Source: Gnetum montanum (taxonomy: Eukaryota; Streptophyta; Gnetopsida; Gnetales; Gnetaceae). Taken from it: 48,123 nucleotides of DNA. Shown piece after piece: positions 33,141-44,537 of this stretch; the stretch's first letter is position 1, and each line of letters opens with the position of its first letter. The notes beneath the pieces were generated by a model. It searched no databases. It was not told where the DNA came from and saw only the letters and a program-made list of their open reading frames with translations. The DNA lies in assembly GCA_015680685.1 (NCBI GenBank), contig MNCI01002249.1, forward strand, positions 469,648 through 517,770, in the 5' to 3' direction. The translations under genes and the position numbers were made by a program.

Positions 33141-35752
33141 TAAATAAATTAGAGGACTTTCAAGATTAATTCTTTTTCTAGGAAGGTGCCCTACCTTTAT
33201 ATATTCTATGATTGCATGGGTTAACTTGACAGTATGTACATTTTCTAATCTTTAGTTTGAAGGAAGCTTAGTGGGTATCCTTGGAGTAGTTTGAGAAGGG
33301 TTAATAGCCATAGATGCTTGCAATATTTTAGGTGGATTGTTGGTCTTGAAGAAATTTTTTTTCATGGCTTATGCTTAGAACCACTTGAATTGTCATCTAA
33401 CTATAAATTTATAGTCTGGGTGACATTGCATTATTGAGGCTATGACTATATCTCACCTTGCATAGGTGATATAGATGGCAAAGGTGTGGATGTGTGAGGT
33501 GCATAGTTTTGTGGTGGAGAATGAGGAGTGCAAGCAAAAGGAGATTCAACTTGCACTGTGGCAGGGTTGTGATATTCAGGGGGAGAGTAGTGATGAAAAA
33601 AAGAGAGTGGTTCATAGAGTCACTAGGAGACATAGGCTATTAGATATAGTATCTATATGGATCTAGTTGGTGGTAAGGATATTGTGACCTTAGCGGTGTT
33701 ATCCCCCATGATTTTTGATTTTACCATTAATGATAATAATCTTAAGGTTGAGATGGCATTCCACTTGGATAATATTGTTAGTGGTGGAACTGTTGGTGAT
33801 ACTTGCCTTGTAGATAAGACAACCTCCTAGGTGGTTGACTCATAGCAAACTTTAGATTCAAGGCATAAACTCTAGATTCTCTCAAGTGTGGTAGTATTGG
33901 GTAACATCCCTTAGGTTGTTCATATTAGTAGATGTTACACCCTTCATCTTTTTCTTAGAATCTACAACCTCATCAAATGTCAAATGTCGCAACCTCAACT
34001 TTTTGTTGATGACAGTCCTTTAATACATCTTTTCTTTTGCTTTTATCTTTATCCCTATTCTCCTACTTCATTTTTTCCTTCATAATTTTTAGAGTGGTTT
34101 GGAAATTTTCATCTGAGGAGTCTCATATTTTATTCACATGAGCTAATATCTTTGTGATAGATTTTTAAATCCTTAAGGTTTTTCTTTATACCACCTTCTC
34201 CAGTGGTTCTTCCTCCTCAGGATCATAGAGATGTACCTCCCTTTTATGAAAGGAGGGGTTTTTGTTATATTCCTATGTACTTTTCCCTTTTTTTCAATTA
34301 TTATTTTTCTTTGGCCACTTGATCAACAAGCCTTTTTATCTAGTGGGATTTTATTTCTAACAATCTCCCTTGGGCATAATCCCTAAGAGTCTCTATGGTT
34401 TTATTCCTAAGCCCATTGATCACATGGTGAAGCTACTCCCTTTAAGAGAAACCATGGCCTGGGTAAAAGAGAGTAGTATCTTCTTGAGGCTACATCAAGG
34501 GATTCACAATTACCTTGTTTTTAGTTGGACACCCTAGAGTATGCTTCATATTTATCATTGAACAACTCCAACATTGTATTCCATCTACAGATAGATTCTA
34601 GTTCCAAATATTGGTATCAACTTTTAGCTTCTTTAATGAGTATCCTAGAAAATGGTGTGAGCTTCTACTAGTCATTCTCAATGTTTTGCAAGGCATAGAC
34701 ATCATGGAAGGTTTGTAAATGATGTTGTGGATCAGCATTGTAATCTTCTTCAAACTTAGGGATGTTATTCATATCAAGCCATTTGATCTGGCTATGCCTT
34801 TAATGGTTAGTGGGAATATAAACCAGCTTTAAGATGTTTATCATGCTTATAGTAGCGAGCAATGATTCATCATAGTTATCATATTTATGATGGCCCTTAT
34901 CATGGTCATGTCTCTTATGATGTGGCTACTATGCCTTCTCTCCTAATGATGTTCCTCCTTCTCTTGTTGCAGTCTATGTTTCCCCTTTCCATCTTTATGA
35001 TGGGGTCTTATATCATCTCCATCTTGGCCTTGATCATTTCTTCTTCTTTCTTACTTACATTCCCCCTTGTTAAAAATTGAAAATGATGAGGATGATAAGG
35101 ATGGAGAACTAGGAGAGTTATTCTAGCTTATCTTCCTTCTCTAGTCCCTTAACTATTCTTTTGGCAAAAAACTAGGAGACATTGGCCTTGAGGTTCCTCT
35201 TATTTTGGGACTAGTTCTTCCCTTACCTTGGTTACTTGACAAGGTTGAATGTAACTATTGATCAATCATATTATCCTCATTCAAGGGAGGAGGATCTTGA
35301 TGCTAGGGTTGCCTTGATGGAAGTTTGTTATTCTTCTTTTCTACCTATGAGGTCAGTGAGATCAAGAGCTTCTTGTCCTTGGAGGCTTCATTGCAGGCCC
35401 ACATGACTTTATTCTTTCTAAGTTGGGATTTTGTTGGTTAATAATCTATGGAGAGGTGTTCTTGTACCTAGTATTTTGGGCCTACTAGTTCAAGCTCCAA
35501 CTTCATTAGTACTTCCATGAGCAATGAGAGAATAGAATAATTAGGGGGCAATACAACATTGTCCTACATGTCTTTCTAGCATAGCTGCTTATCTTGATGA
35601 AGGATGAAAATGAATTCCAGACAAAAGGTGTTCATATGGGCATAGAAAACCTTTAGTTGTTGAGATATCTCATCAGCATTTCTTTTGGTTCTATCATGTT
35701 GCTTGTTAGGTTTATTAGTTGGTAGAGAATCAACCCTATGAGAAGAAGACAT
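33140..35752 (-). pseudogene. Gag relic of element D
   Basis: ATG at 35752 (MSSSHRVDSLPTNK), with a DNVVLPPNYS-like block near 35560 as in B's gag, then a charged/serine-rich middle and gag core pieces near 34700-34500. The HPKG-type motif and linker lie near 33950-33700. All frames are interrupted. The start is chosen because elements B, D and Z share a short leader of about 130-150 bp from PBS to ATG. Confidence 0.65.
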
Positions 35753-35884
35753 TTTTAGTTTACTCTTTTGTAGTATGCCTTAAATAAAATATTATTATTT
35801 CTTAAAGATGATGTACTATATTTTGACAATGACCTTGTATGATTTTACTATCTAAAAAGCTTAGCATACATAACTAAGTGTAGC

Positions 35885-35904
35885 ATCATTGGTAATGGCA
35901 CCAA
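35885..35904 (-). other. PBS of element D (tRNA-Asp type)
   Basis: TTGGTGCCATTACCAATGAT on the minus strand follows the LTR end directly. The first 8 bases differ from the tRNA-Asp complement by a single C>T. Confidence 0.75.
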
Positions 35905-36779
35905 TGATGAGAAGTGGATATTCCCTACATCCAACCATATGAATTACAAGCATGTATGTGTAATTCAGTTGAATTCCATGGAAACCTTCTACCTAAGTGG
36001 CCTATGTCCTAAATAGTCAAATGTGAGGTTACTAGTCATTATCTCTCCAATCATCACTTGTGTTAACTTCTTCTATATGGCTAAGTGTCATTGAGGTGTA
36101 GGATATTTATATTTATAATTATATTATTTTTATCTCGAAAGGTATTAATGAAAGAAATAATTGAAATATTAAACTTTAACTAATTAATAACTAAACTATC
36201 CTAAATGTAGAGTATCCATTTCCACTTTCTATACACATCTTGAACTTATACTAAAGCTGTTGGATTACCAAGTGTTTACTATTGGGTATATCAAGTATTC
36301 ACTACTAGGATTACCAAACATTAGTATATTATGCTCAAAGTGGTCATACTCATGGTACTATAGACTAAAATATTAAATGATTAAGTATAGGAAAGAAAAC
36401 TACATATAAAGTAAAGTGTTAAAAAAGTAAACTTAATGCTAATCCAAGTGTTGTAATGGAAAAAAAAACATCTTGATTTTATTTTCATCATGTAATAGTA
36501 TCTAGGTACATCTTACAGTCAAATAAAATTCCATATAGTTACTTTAATCCATGCTATGGGTACTCAAAGGAAAATTTCACCAAGTCATATGGAAGAAAAC
36601 TACAAGAGCATTACTATGAGAATGATCAAAAGGCTTCATAAATGTAGCTTGTAAGTGCACTTACATAGGCTTTGGGAGAATTAGTGTCAATGCACATGTG
36701 CTAATGCATCTAAGGATGTATCAATGAGGCTACATCGACAAGCATGTGTTGAGACAATCAACTTATTGAGACTTCATCA
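35905..36779 (-). mobile_element. 5' LTR of element D
   Basis: 875 bp from TGATGAAGTC (36779) to TCTCATCA (35905), the same length as the LTR of element A. R-U5 landmarks match the other copies. The TATA region is decayed. Confidence 0.8.
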
Positions 36780-37083
36780 ATAGTTATATCACAAGAAAGA
36801 AACACATATAGCTCATCTTCAAGGGCTCTTGATATGTACAACTTACAAATACCTTCTTCTTATGGGAGTTGAATACATCTTTCATTTTGATTCTAAGATG
36901 ATGAGAACTTGAGTGAAGCTTGCTAGTAGCATTCTGATACTTGATGGAAATAACAATTAAGAGATAGTGAGCTTCTACATCTAGTTTATTAGATCTAATA
37001 TGGTGGACATAAAATTGCCTCTTTCCTTCCACATTAGTCCACATCTCTATTAAAACCTTCTACTTGACTAGTTAGTGAATATG
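36780..37083. other. 300-bp spacer between elements D and A, with an unidentified 86-codon frame
   Basis: Minus-strand open frame 37044-36784 starts MWTNVEGKRQFYVHHIRSNK. I do not recognise it. Its base composition resembles its surroundings, so it could be a fragment of an older transposon's coding region or chance. Confidence 0.3.
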
Positions 37084-37958
37084 TGATAAAACCCATTTTT
37101 TCACCACTATGATATCATATCAATGAAATCATTGCTACAATATCACTGCTCATCCTATGTCATCGTTGATGCAATGTCTTAGGATTTGTGTAGCCTTATA
37201 AATACCAAGACTTGGGTGCATAAACAAAAACTTTTGATTCCAACCCTTAGCCAGATTCTTGTAATTTGTTTTTGTACTTTTAGCGATAGAGTGAATGCCT
37301 ATGGTGTGGTGTTACGTAGTTGATTGGCATCTTTATTCAAGTGTACTTGGACATAGTTTATGGACTGTAATAAAGATTGAAGTTGTTTCTCATCATTGTA
37401 ACATTTCTTAATTTTCTCTATGCTTTACTTAGAATAATTTTCTTACATTCCTCGTTTTCATTTACATTTTAAGCACTTTTCTTTTACATGTTATTAGTAA
37501 GTGGAATAGGTATGACTAGTCTCGAGCATTAAGTGTGGTTATTTGGTAATCCAAGAGTGGTATTGGTTGATTCGCTCGATAGTAATTCCACTTGGTAATC
37601 CAAGTGATAACTACATGAGTCTACTATGTGATCAAAAAACTAGGAATGGATACCTATCATTATTAGTATAGAATAGATTTACATTTTCGTTGTTACTTAG
37701 ACTTAAATTTTAATCTCGTTTCAATTATGTTTACGACTAGAAGTATTAAGAGCCCTACAACATCATCGATTATATGCCTTAGTAAGAGTTAAATCATATG
37801 CTAATATTTCACTAACTTGAAGTGGGAAGACAACAATCACAAACTTAACATCAACTTCTAGCATAATTACATTGTCTATCCATAGATTACGATATGGTCA
37901 CATGCAAAAAATCATGACTTATATGGTAGAGTTTTTGGATTACCTTCACCACTCATCA
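37084..37958 (+). mobile_element. 5' LTR of element A
   Basis: 875 bp, TGATAAAACC to CACTCATCA. Contains a TATA-like ttataaatacc (about 37197), AATAAAGATTG (about 37370) and typical U5. The left flank is ATATG (37079-37083). Confidence 0.87.
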
Positions 37959-37977
37959 TTAGTGTCATTGCCAAGGA
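37959..37977 (+). other. PBS of element A (tRNA-Asp type)
   Basis: TTAGTGTCATTGCCAAGGA follows the LTR end directly. Against the plant tRNA-Asp complement TTGGCGCCGTTGCCGGGGA all six differences are transitions. Confidence 0.8.
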
Positions 37978-38101
37978 TGTGTGAATGTGTGCTTTGTAGT
38001 TGATCTTATAAAGTTTGTTGTATCAATCCACAAAGTCTATCCCTTATATTCTTAATCAATTTTAATAACACACATACACAACTAAGCATCAAATGCACAA
38101 C

Positions 38102-40400
38102 ATGGCTTCAATACTTAGAGAAAAATCATCTGCTAAAGAAGTTCAAAGAAATCATAGCAAAACACATGATGAAGAATATTGTAGTCCATTGATGTAGACA
38201 AGAATCACATATGCTCACGATGATCCATACTATCCTGATTTCACATTCATTCTTCACCAGGATGAATAACTCAGATGGAGAGACTTGTAGGGTAACATAG
38301 TTTTTTCACTAGAACATTCCATTCCATTGATGTTTCAAGTAGCTCTCATGAAGGCCAACCTAAGTCATGCATAAGAGAGTTATAAAGTCACAACATGACA
38401 AGGCCATACCATTCAATGGAGGATTAGGCAAGAAGGGATGCCATCATGGAAGTCCAACATGAACATGACAGGGAAAGAATGCACCTCAGTTAGTTGTCCT
38501 AGATGAAATATAAGATTCTTTGCTCTAAGATGAAAAGTTTTATCAAACTCATGGATCTCACTCCTACACACTGGTAATACATATTAAAGATCTTACCAAC
38601 ACCAAGCTAAAGTTAACTCTGGTAGAAGACCTTGGAAGGAATACAAGAGACTTTAGATCAAAATAGAGCTTAAGGCCTAGAGTTTCTATAAAACCAACAG
38701 AGGATGAATCACAAACTCACAGAAGGAGAACCAATCGACATTGTTCTTCGATTGCTTCATCTTCCTCCTCGTGTTAATTTGTGAAATTTGATAGGAAGGA
38801 ACATAGATTAAGAGACATGATAGAGAGAGATGAAGATATTATAAGAGAGAGGAATATAGAAGAAGGTATACTGATGAGGAGGAGAATAATTATAAAAGAT
38901 AAAAAGATAGAAACAGGCATGAGGACAAAGAGTGTTATGAGCATCGAAGGGGTTACTACTACAATAGAGCTTACAAAACTAACAACTATGAAGAACCCCT
39001 ACTAGCCACTCCAAGAATAATAAACATCAAAGAAGTTGTATATATTTCTACTAGGCATGTGAGGGAAAGTTGCATCAAGTGACTAGATATGAACAACATT
39101 CCTAAATTTGAAAGAGAATATAACGTGGATCCACAACACCACCTTCAAGAATTCCATGATGTCTATGTCCTCCATAATATTGAAAGTGATTGGTAAAAGC
39201 TCAGGTTGATTCTAATAACACTCATCAAAGAGGCAAAGAGCTAGTACAAATCATTGAAACTAGAATTAATTAAAAGATGGAGTACCATGATAAAAATTTT
39301 TAATGAAAAATACCAAACTTACTCAAGAGTGTCTAACCTTAGAAAGAAAATCCAGGGATGGAAGCAAGGAACACATGAATCCTTTGATGTAGCAATGGAT
39401 AGATACTACTCTCTTCTACATAGATGCCTAGGCCATAAATTCTAGGAAACAACTTAGGCACATTGTCAATGGGTTAAGGAATAAAAGTAGAGAAATCCTT
39501 GGGATCTACACCTAAGGAAGACTATTAGAGATGACTATCCATCAGATTCAAAAGGTTAATAGATGAAGTGGTGAAAGAGGAAGGTATGTTCAAAAAGAGA
39601 GAATCAACTAAAGAATATAACCAAGATCCATCAATTAGAAAACAAGATGTACAAATGTGTGATAAGCAAGAAGAAGAGACCTTGGAAGATGTGATTTAGA
39701 AGAAAAATATATTCATCCAAAAATATATTAATGATATGTCAACAAAGGTAGAGAAGATGTGGACCTCAGTGGATGAGAAGTTCACTATAGCCCTCTAGAT
39801 AGTAGAAGAAAGACTTAAACAAGCACTCAATAATGCCAAGGATAAGAAGAAGAGAAGAGACTATGAACAAGAAGGTTATAAATAGAAAGAAAAAGTTATT
39901 TCAATTAAGGAGTATACTAAATCCAGTTAAAAAGATAACGAAGGATGTAAGGTGTGTGAGTATGAACATCCTAAGGGATGTTGCCCCCCTATTTTGGTCC
40001 ACTTGCAAGAGTCTAGGACATACACACTTAATTTGAAATTCATTAAAGAGCAGATGCCAAGATGGTTACCTTACCCTTAAGGTAATCTCTATTAGTCCTT
40101 CTAGCCAACTTATTATCCAAGCAAAGCCTACCCTCAACCATAGGAGAAATACTAGTAGTAGTGGCAATGGCTACAAATGCGAGTAATGTTACCATTGAGG
40201 TGACAATATCCATATAGGCAACCAGATTATTATGGATATTATGTACAATGTCTAATCTCTCTGGGGAATGCTTCAGTTCACACTTATTTTCATTATTATC
40301 CACCTAAGTATTATAGACCTATCACTCTAAGGATGGATCCCAATCTCTATGCATAACAACTAGTAGCTGGTCCATCAAACTAACCTTTCAATTCTTTACC
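38102..40400 (+). pseudogene. Gag relic of element A
   Basis: ATG 38102 reads MASILREKSSAKEVQRNHSK. RWRDL and NIVF follow near 38276, then an arginine/glutamate-rich stretch (open frame 38781-39005). The gag core is at 39254-39445: KRWSTMIKIFNEKYQTYSRV, NLRKKIQGWKQGTHESFDVA and LHRCLGHKF. A later CEYEHPKGCCPPI motif (about 39957-39995) is the likely zinc-binding or linker motif before protease. Several stops interrupt the gene. Confidence 0.78.
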
Positions 40401-40739
40401 ACTAGTGCCACCCCTAATTATGCAAGGGGAACTGCCCTCACAACCTTAGAAAAGAAGTGCTATAAGGGTAGTGAATATATAGAGAGAGGATCATACTAGA
40501 ACCACTAAAGAAAAATTAAGAAAAAGTCTTTTCTTTAGAACAAGTCTAGAAAAAGCTGGTAGAGCAAGGACTTCATCCAAACATGTTTCTTCTTTGAAAG
40601 TTCCTTCTATAAACATTTAACTTCCAAAACAACCAAATTAGGAACTTACAGCTATCATGTTAACCAAAATAGTATTAGACTAGATTAAGGTAGGACCACT
40701 TATTTAAAAGAGAATAGATCTGGGTATTCCTTTGATTTA

Positions 40740-41450
40740 TTTACAAGTCCCTGGAAATTCACCATGCAAGGCTCTACTAGACTCAAGTTTTTGAGTTAGC
40801 TTGATATTCCAAGAACATACAAGGCATAGAGCATATCACCCTTGAAGAAGTGCAACTTAAGGTTAGAACTAGTAGATCAATTTGTCATCATTCCTTTGGG
40901 ACAAATAGAAGATGTGGTAACCACTATTAATGGGTGGTCTTACCAAGCAAATTTGTTAGTGATTGTTATGAAGAATATTAATAAGGAATTTTCTATCATT
41001 ATGGGAAGAGCATGGATTAGAATAGATTGTAAGTTAGGAATGATAAATTTATTTGTGGAAATATCTAAGGAAGATGAGCAAGGAGCCATAAATACACAAA
41101 TAATTCCATGCATCACTGATGATAACAAAGGGTGCAGTTGTGGATTGAAACTTAAGAATGTCAACATAGTTCTTACACCAGCCGACAACAAATGTGAGAA
41201 GCAAGTATGTGAACAAAAAGAAACATGGTCCACTAAACCAAAAGACACCCAATGGCCAAAAATTGAGAACACAAAACTATCCAAGACAAGCATGGAAACA
41301 TCTAACTCACTTATTAACTCCTATTCTAAGAAAATGATCCAAATTAAGAATTTACAAAAGGAAATCATGAACCATAATCATATACCAATGGATAATGGAA
41401 ATGGAAACTTAAAATTTGAGTTTAAGAATAAGAAAGTGAGTATAGTTTGA
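40740..41450 (+). pseudogene. Protease and linker of element A (partly open)
   Basis: The active-site region reads PCKALLDSSF (about 40768), so the family DSG is DSS. A 202-codon open frame then covers 40842-41450. Its first 80 residues hold LGQIEDVVTTINGWSYQ and IIMGRAWIRIDCKLGMINLF, the flap-to-C-terminal part of a retropepsin. The rest (CSCGLKLKNVN, KCEKQVCEQKE, repeated K/N) is a linker seen in family members before RT. Here RT does not follow. The open frame's start is not the true start because homology begins upstream. Confidence 0.75.
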
Positions 41451-41660
41451 TCTTCTAAGATGGAAAGACCATCTTTTCCAATGGGATATATACCCTTAGA
41501 TGATCAGAATTTGATTACCATGAAGATTACATGGGATAATAATTGAAAAGCTAAATCACTAAGGATTATAAATGAGAAACCTAGAGTGTATGGTCTAGGG
41601 GATTTAGGATCCATTTTCTAACACTTGTTCATGAGTTTAGTTATGGGGGATATGCCCTAT
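41451..41660 (+). pseudogene. Integrase C-terminal tail joined to the protease linker
   Basis: Frame pieces PMGYIPLDDQNLITMKITWDNN, INEKPRVYGLGDLGSIF and SLVMGDMPYPNLG resemble the end of element C's integrase (about 46620-46520, with DEQPHSIF and QLSHGGVGHPY). This marks the junction of a deletion that removed RT, RNase H and the integrase core. The alignment is short and inferred by eye. Confidence 0.5.
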
Positions 41661-43084
41661 CCTAACTTAGGAATTGATAAGTGCTTTTTAACTTTGTTGT
41701 TTTACAATTTTATGGTTTATAATGTTTTGTGACACTTTTCAAATTTCTTATCAATTTTTCATATTCTTTGATATTTTTCAAATTCTTCCTCTATTTTACC
41801 ATTTTCTATGATTTTCATTACCCATTTTGTACATATTTTTGTTGATTCTTCCAATAAAATACAAAGAATAAAGTAAGATGTAATTCCAATAAGGTGAAGA
41901 TTGCCCTATATTGTTAGATCATGAAGGACTAATTACATATACAGTGAAACCACATCATCCCTCCACTCACTTCCAATCATAAGAGGTTCTTACCATGGAT
42001 ATAATGATGTTCTTTTCATAATAAAACTAAAAATAAACTCATGATTATTATGACCAGATAGAAGAGTGAAGAACCAAGTGGGAATGAAAAAGGTGTGACA
42101 TCAAGGAGACTTGTGGATTCTTTGAGACTACTAGTATGACTTTTGACATGTTGTTAAGGGTGTATTATTTTATTTAGTTGTAATGAAAAGTGGAAGTAAG
42201 AGTATAATAAGTGTTGCCTTATCATGTCACAGGAAAGACATGTTACCCATGAATGAAGGTAGTTTTCTCATAAGGTTAATATAATAAAAATAAAATAACA
42301 ACAAAATAAAAATTCTTGGGGCTTCCACCGAAAAGACATGTTACCCATGGTTGAAGGTAGGTGGATTCTTGAAAATATAAGAAAAAATAAAAAAGTGTGC
42401 TATTAATAAATTCCTTCCTTGAACTACATTACCAAGTAGTAATACTCATTGCAATAGTGGTACTCTTATGGTTGTTAGTCCTAGGGATGATGCAATGTGA
42501 TGTCACTCAAAAGTGGTTTGGATTTGGTTTGAATCTTGGATAGAAAGCCTAATGATTAATTTAACCATGCACTGCACACAAGGATTCATTATGCCTATTG
42601 TAAGACATCTCACATCCTAATTTTTGCAATTCCTTCTACATTCCATTTTACCTCATTGGTATATTTAATCATAACTTTATGATTTTATATAATATAATGT
42701 TATTTTCCCAATTTGGTGATATTAACATGTGTGTTTTGCTAGGTAGGTATGTCTTACATTTAACTCCTTTAGTACCTACAGACACTTTCAAGCATGGTTA
42801 TACAAGGTCCCTAAGAGCTAACGCCTACTTTGGGGAGGATCTACTTATATAACTCTTGTATCTCAGACTTGATGAGTAATTCCACATCATCTTGTGCTTT
42901 CCAAACATGTTAATACTCAAAGAACACTTCCCACAAAATTTTATAATCCATCCATATACTAAGAATCTTCATTCCATCTCATATAAACTTAATAAACTTT
43001 TATTGCTTGAGATTCCTTCCTTATGACTTTTAAACATCAAATTCATGAATTTTAAGCATCATTTATGATCCATGACCCTTTAGA
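41661..43084 (+). other. Non-coding 3' region of element A
   Basis: Homologous to minus-strand regions of B (13913-15350) and Z (21989-23050). Carries the paired motif at 42233-42262 and 42331-42360 (gacatgttacccatg then tgaaggtag). No ORF with conserved residues. Confidence 0.65.
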
Positions 43085-43655
43085 TAGTTTCTGTGCCTTC
43101 CAAATCATCTAATTGACTCATTTTTCATCAAAAATTGTTAAAAATTGAAAATTTTCAAGGGTGACATTGTAGTTATGATGTTGTATGACCTACGACATTG
43201 AAGCTGTGATGTCATGTACATAAAAATAATATAAATAGGTGAGGGAGTTAGAAAAATTTTTCATTCTGCCATTTCAAAGAAAGAGGATTTTTTTTCTATT
43301 TTTCTAAAAGCAAGCAAACTTCTTGATGTCATAAATTTCTCATTGTAAGTTCTATTTTAAAAATTATTGAACCTTGTTGATCCTGAAGTACTCAACATAG
43401 TCATGGGGGAGTTTATTGCATGTAACTAGGAAAAAGTAAGCCAAAATTTACTAACACCTGAAAGATAATATAAAGGTAAGTATAAAGATACAACTAAGAA
43501 TATCATAAATAACCAATGAAATTTAAGCCAAAGAACTTAACTAAGCCTTCCAACTAACCATATCAATAATTTAATGACACAATAAACTAGAAAATGATAA
43601 CTATAGATGGTCATAACAATTATAGATATAACACTTAGGGGTTTCTTTTTGAAAT
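43085..43655 (+). promoter_or_regulatory. Internal promoter/leader module of element A
   Basis: U3-like motifs (gtagttatgatgttgtatg and tacgacattg at 43170-43202) are followed by TATAAATA (43230-43237), a leader of about 240 bp, and the splice donor AAAG/GTAAGTATAAA (intron start 43476). The intron is then interrupted by element C at 43656, inside a tttttgaaat stretch that continues intact in copies at 27126 and, on the minus strand, near 13408. Confidence 0.5.
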
Positions 43656-44527
43656 TGATGAGCAGCAAGGTACCCTTACGCCCAACCATACAAATCATAG
43701 GCGTTCATGTGTGATCTGGTCAAATTCCATAGACTATAATTACTAAGTACGCTAGAGCTAAATAGTGCATGTGTGTTGTCTATTTGTTGTCTTCCCAGTC
43801 CCACTTATGGAATGCAATTATATGGTTAAGTGTGACCGAGGCATAAGATTTTTGTTATTTTGTGTTTTTGTGAAATTACTTGTCTAGAACAAAGATGAAA
43901 GTAAGAGTGATTAATTACTAAGTAAACTATTGTCTAATCTAGCCTAGCATAAGTAACCATTCCCACTTCCTAGACACATCTTGAACTTTATGTGAACACT
44001 GCTGGGTTTTCAAACGCTAATCATTTCTGAGCTACCAAGTGTCACATGTATGTTCAAAGGGGTTGTGCTTGTGTATTTTAGTGATTTTCTTAATTGATCA
44101 AAATTAACTACTTTATTAATGACATTAATGTAAATTTCATGAAATCATAATATACAAATGCATAAGAAAAAAAGTCTCAAGTGCTGCAAGGAATGGATCA
44201 AAGAGTTCATCTTTATTGCCAACACACTGATGTGTTCAGGTACATCAACGCTTGAATAAAGATCCATTCACACTTAGACCTCCTACTACTAGCACTTGGA
44301 AAATATTCTAACCTTCAAATGGATAAATTGCAAGAGTTTCGCTACTTGACTGCCAAAAACTTACTTCCAATTATGCGCCTAGGCACTATATTTATAGACC
44401 CGGGAGTAACCCTTCGATATCGAATTTATGATATCACATCTTGGGCTACGATATTACATATTTGATATCGTGTACCCAATATCGTGGCCACCCCGATATT
44501 GGAGCATATGAAAAACATGATTTATCA
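43656..44527 (-). mobile_element. 3' LTR of element C
   Basis: 872 bp from TGATAAATCATG (44527) to TGCTGCTCATCA (43656). TATAAATA at 44389-44396 and AATAAAGATG near 44209 (minus strand). U3 keeps several GATATCG palindromes (44415-44500). Confidence 0.88.
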
Positions 44528-44537
44528 TACCCCCACG
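44528..44537 (-). other. Polypurine tract of element C
   Basis: CGTGGGGGTA on the minus strand abuts the LTR start TGATAAATC. The same tract occurs in element B. Confidence 0.8.

Larger units (their letters stand above)
31133..36779 (-). mobile_element. Element D: Athila-like element interrupted by B
   Basis: Minus strand: 5' LTR (35905-36779), PBS (35885-35904), gag, protease, RT, and RNase H cut off at 31133 by B's LTR. The remaining RNase H, integrase and 3' LTR should lie beyond B's left end but are not recognised near 9490. All genes contain stops. Confidence 0.8.
37084..43655 (+). mobile_element. Element A: gag-protease LTR element without RT/integrase
   Basis: Plus strand: LTR 37084-37958, PBS 37959-37977, gag from 38102, protease (to 41450), directly an integrase C-terminal tail (to about 41660), a 3' non-coding region, then the internal promoter module (43085-43655), where element C is inserted. 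No RT, RNase H or integrase core lies between 41100 and 41660. The same architecture occurs in element Z. The 3' LTR is not in the window. Confidence 0.78.

Noticed and set aside
40940-41293. 117-codon minus-strand frame with Cys/His pattern
   Set aside because: It is antisense to the protease/linker frame of element A, and the parallel frame in Z (23301-23627) arises for the same reason.
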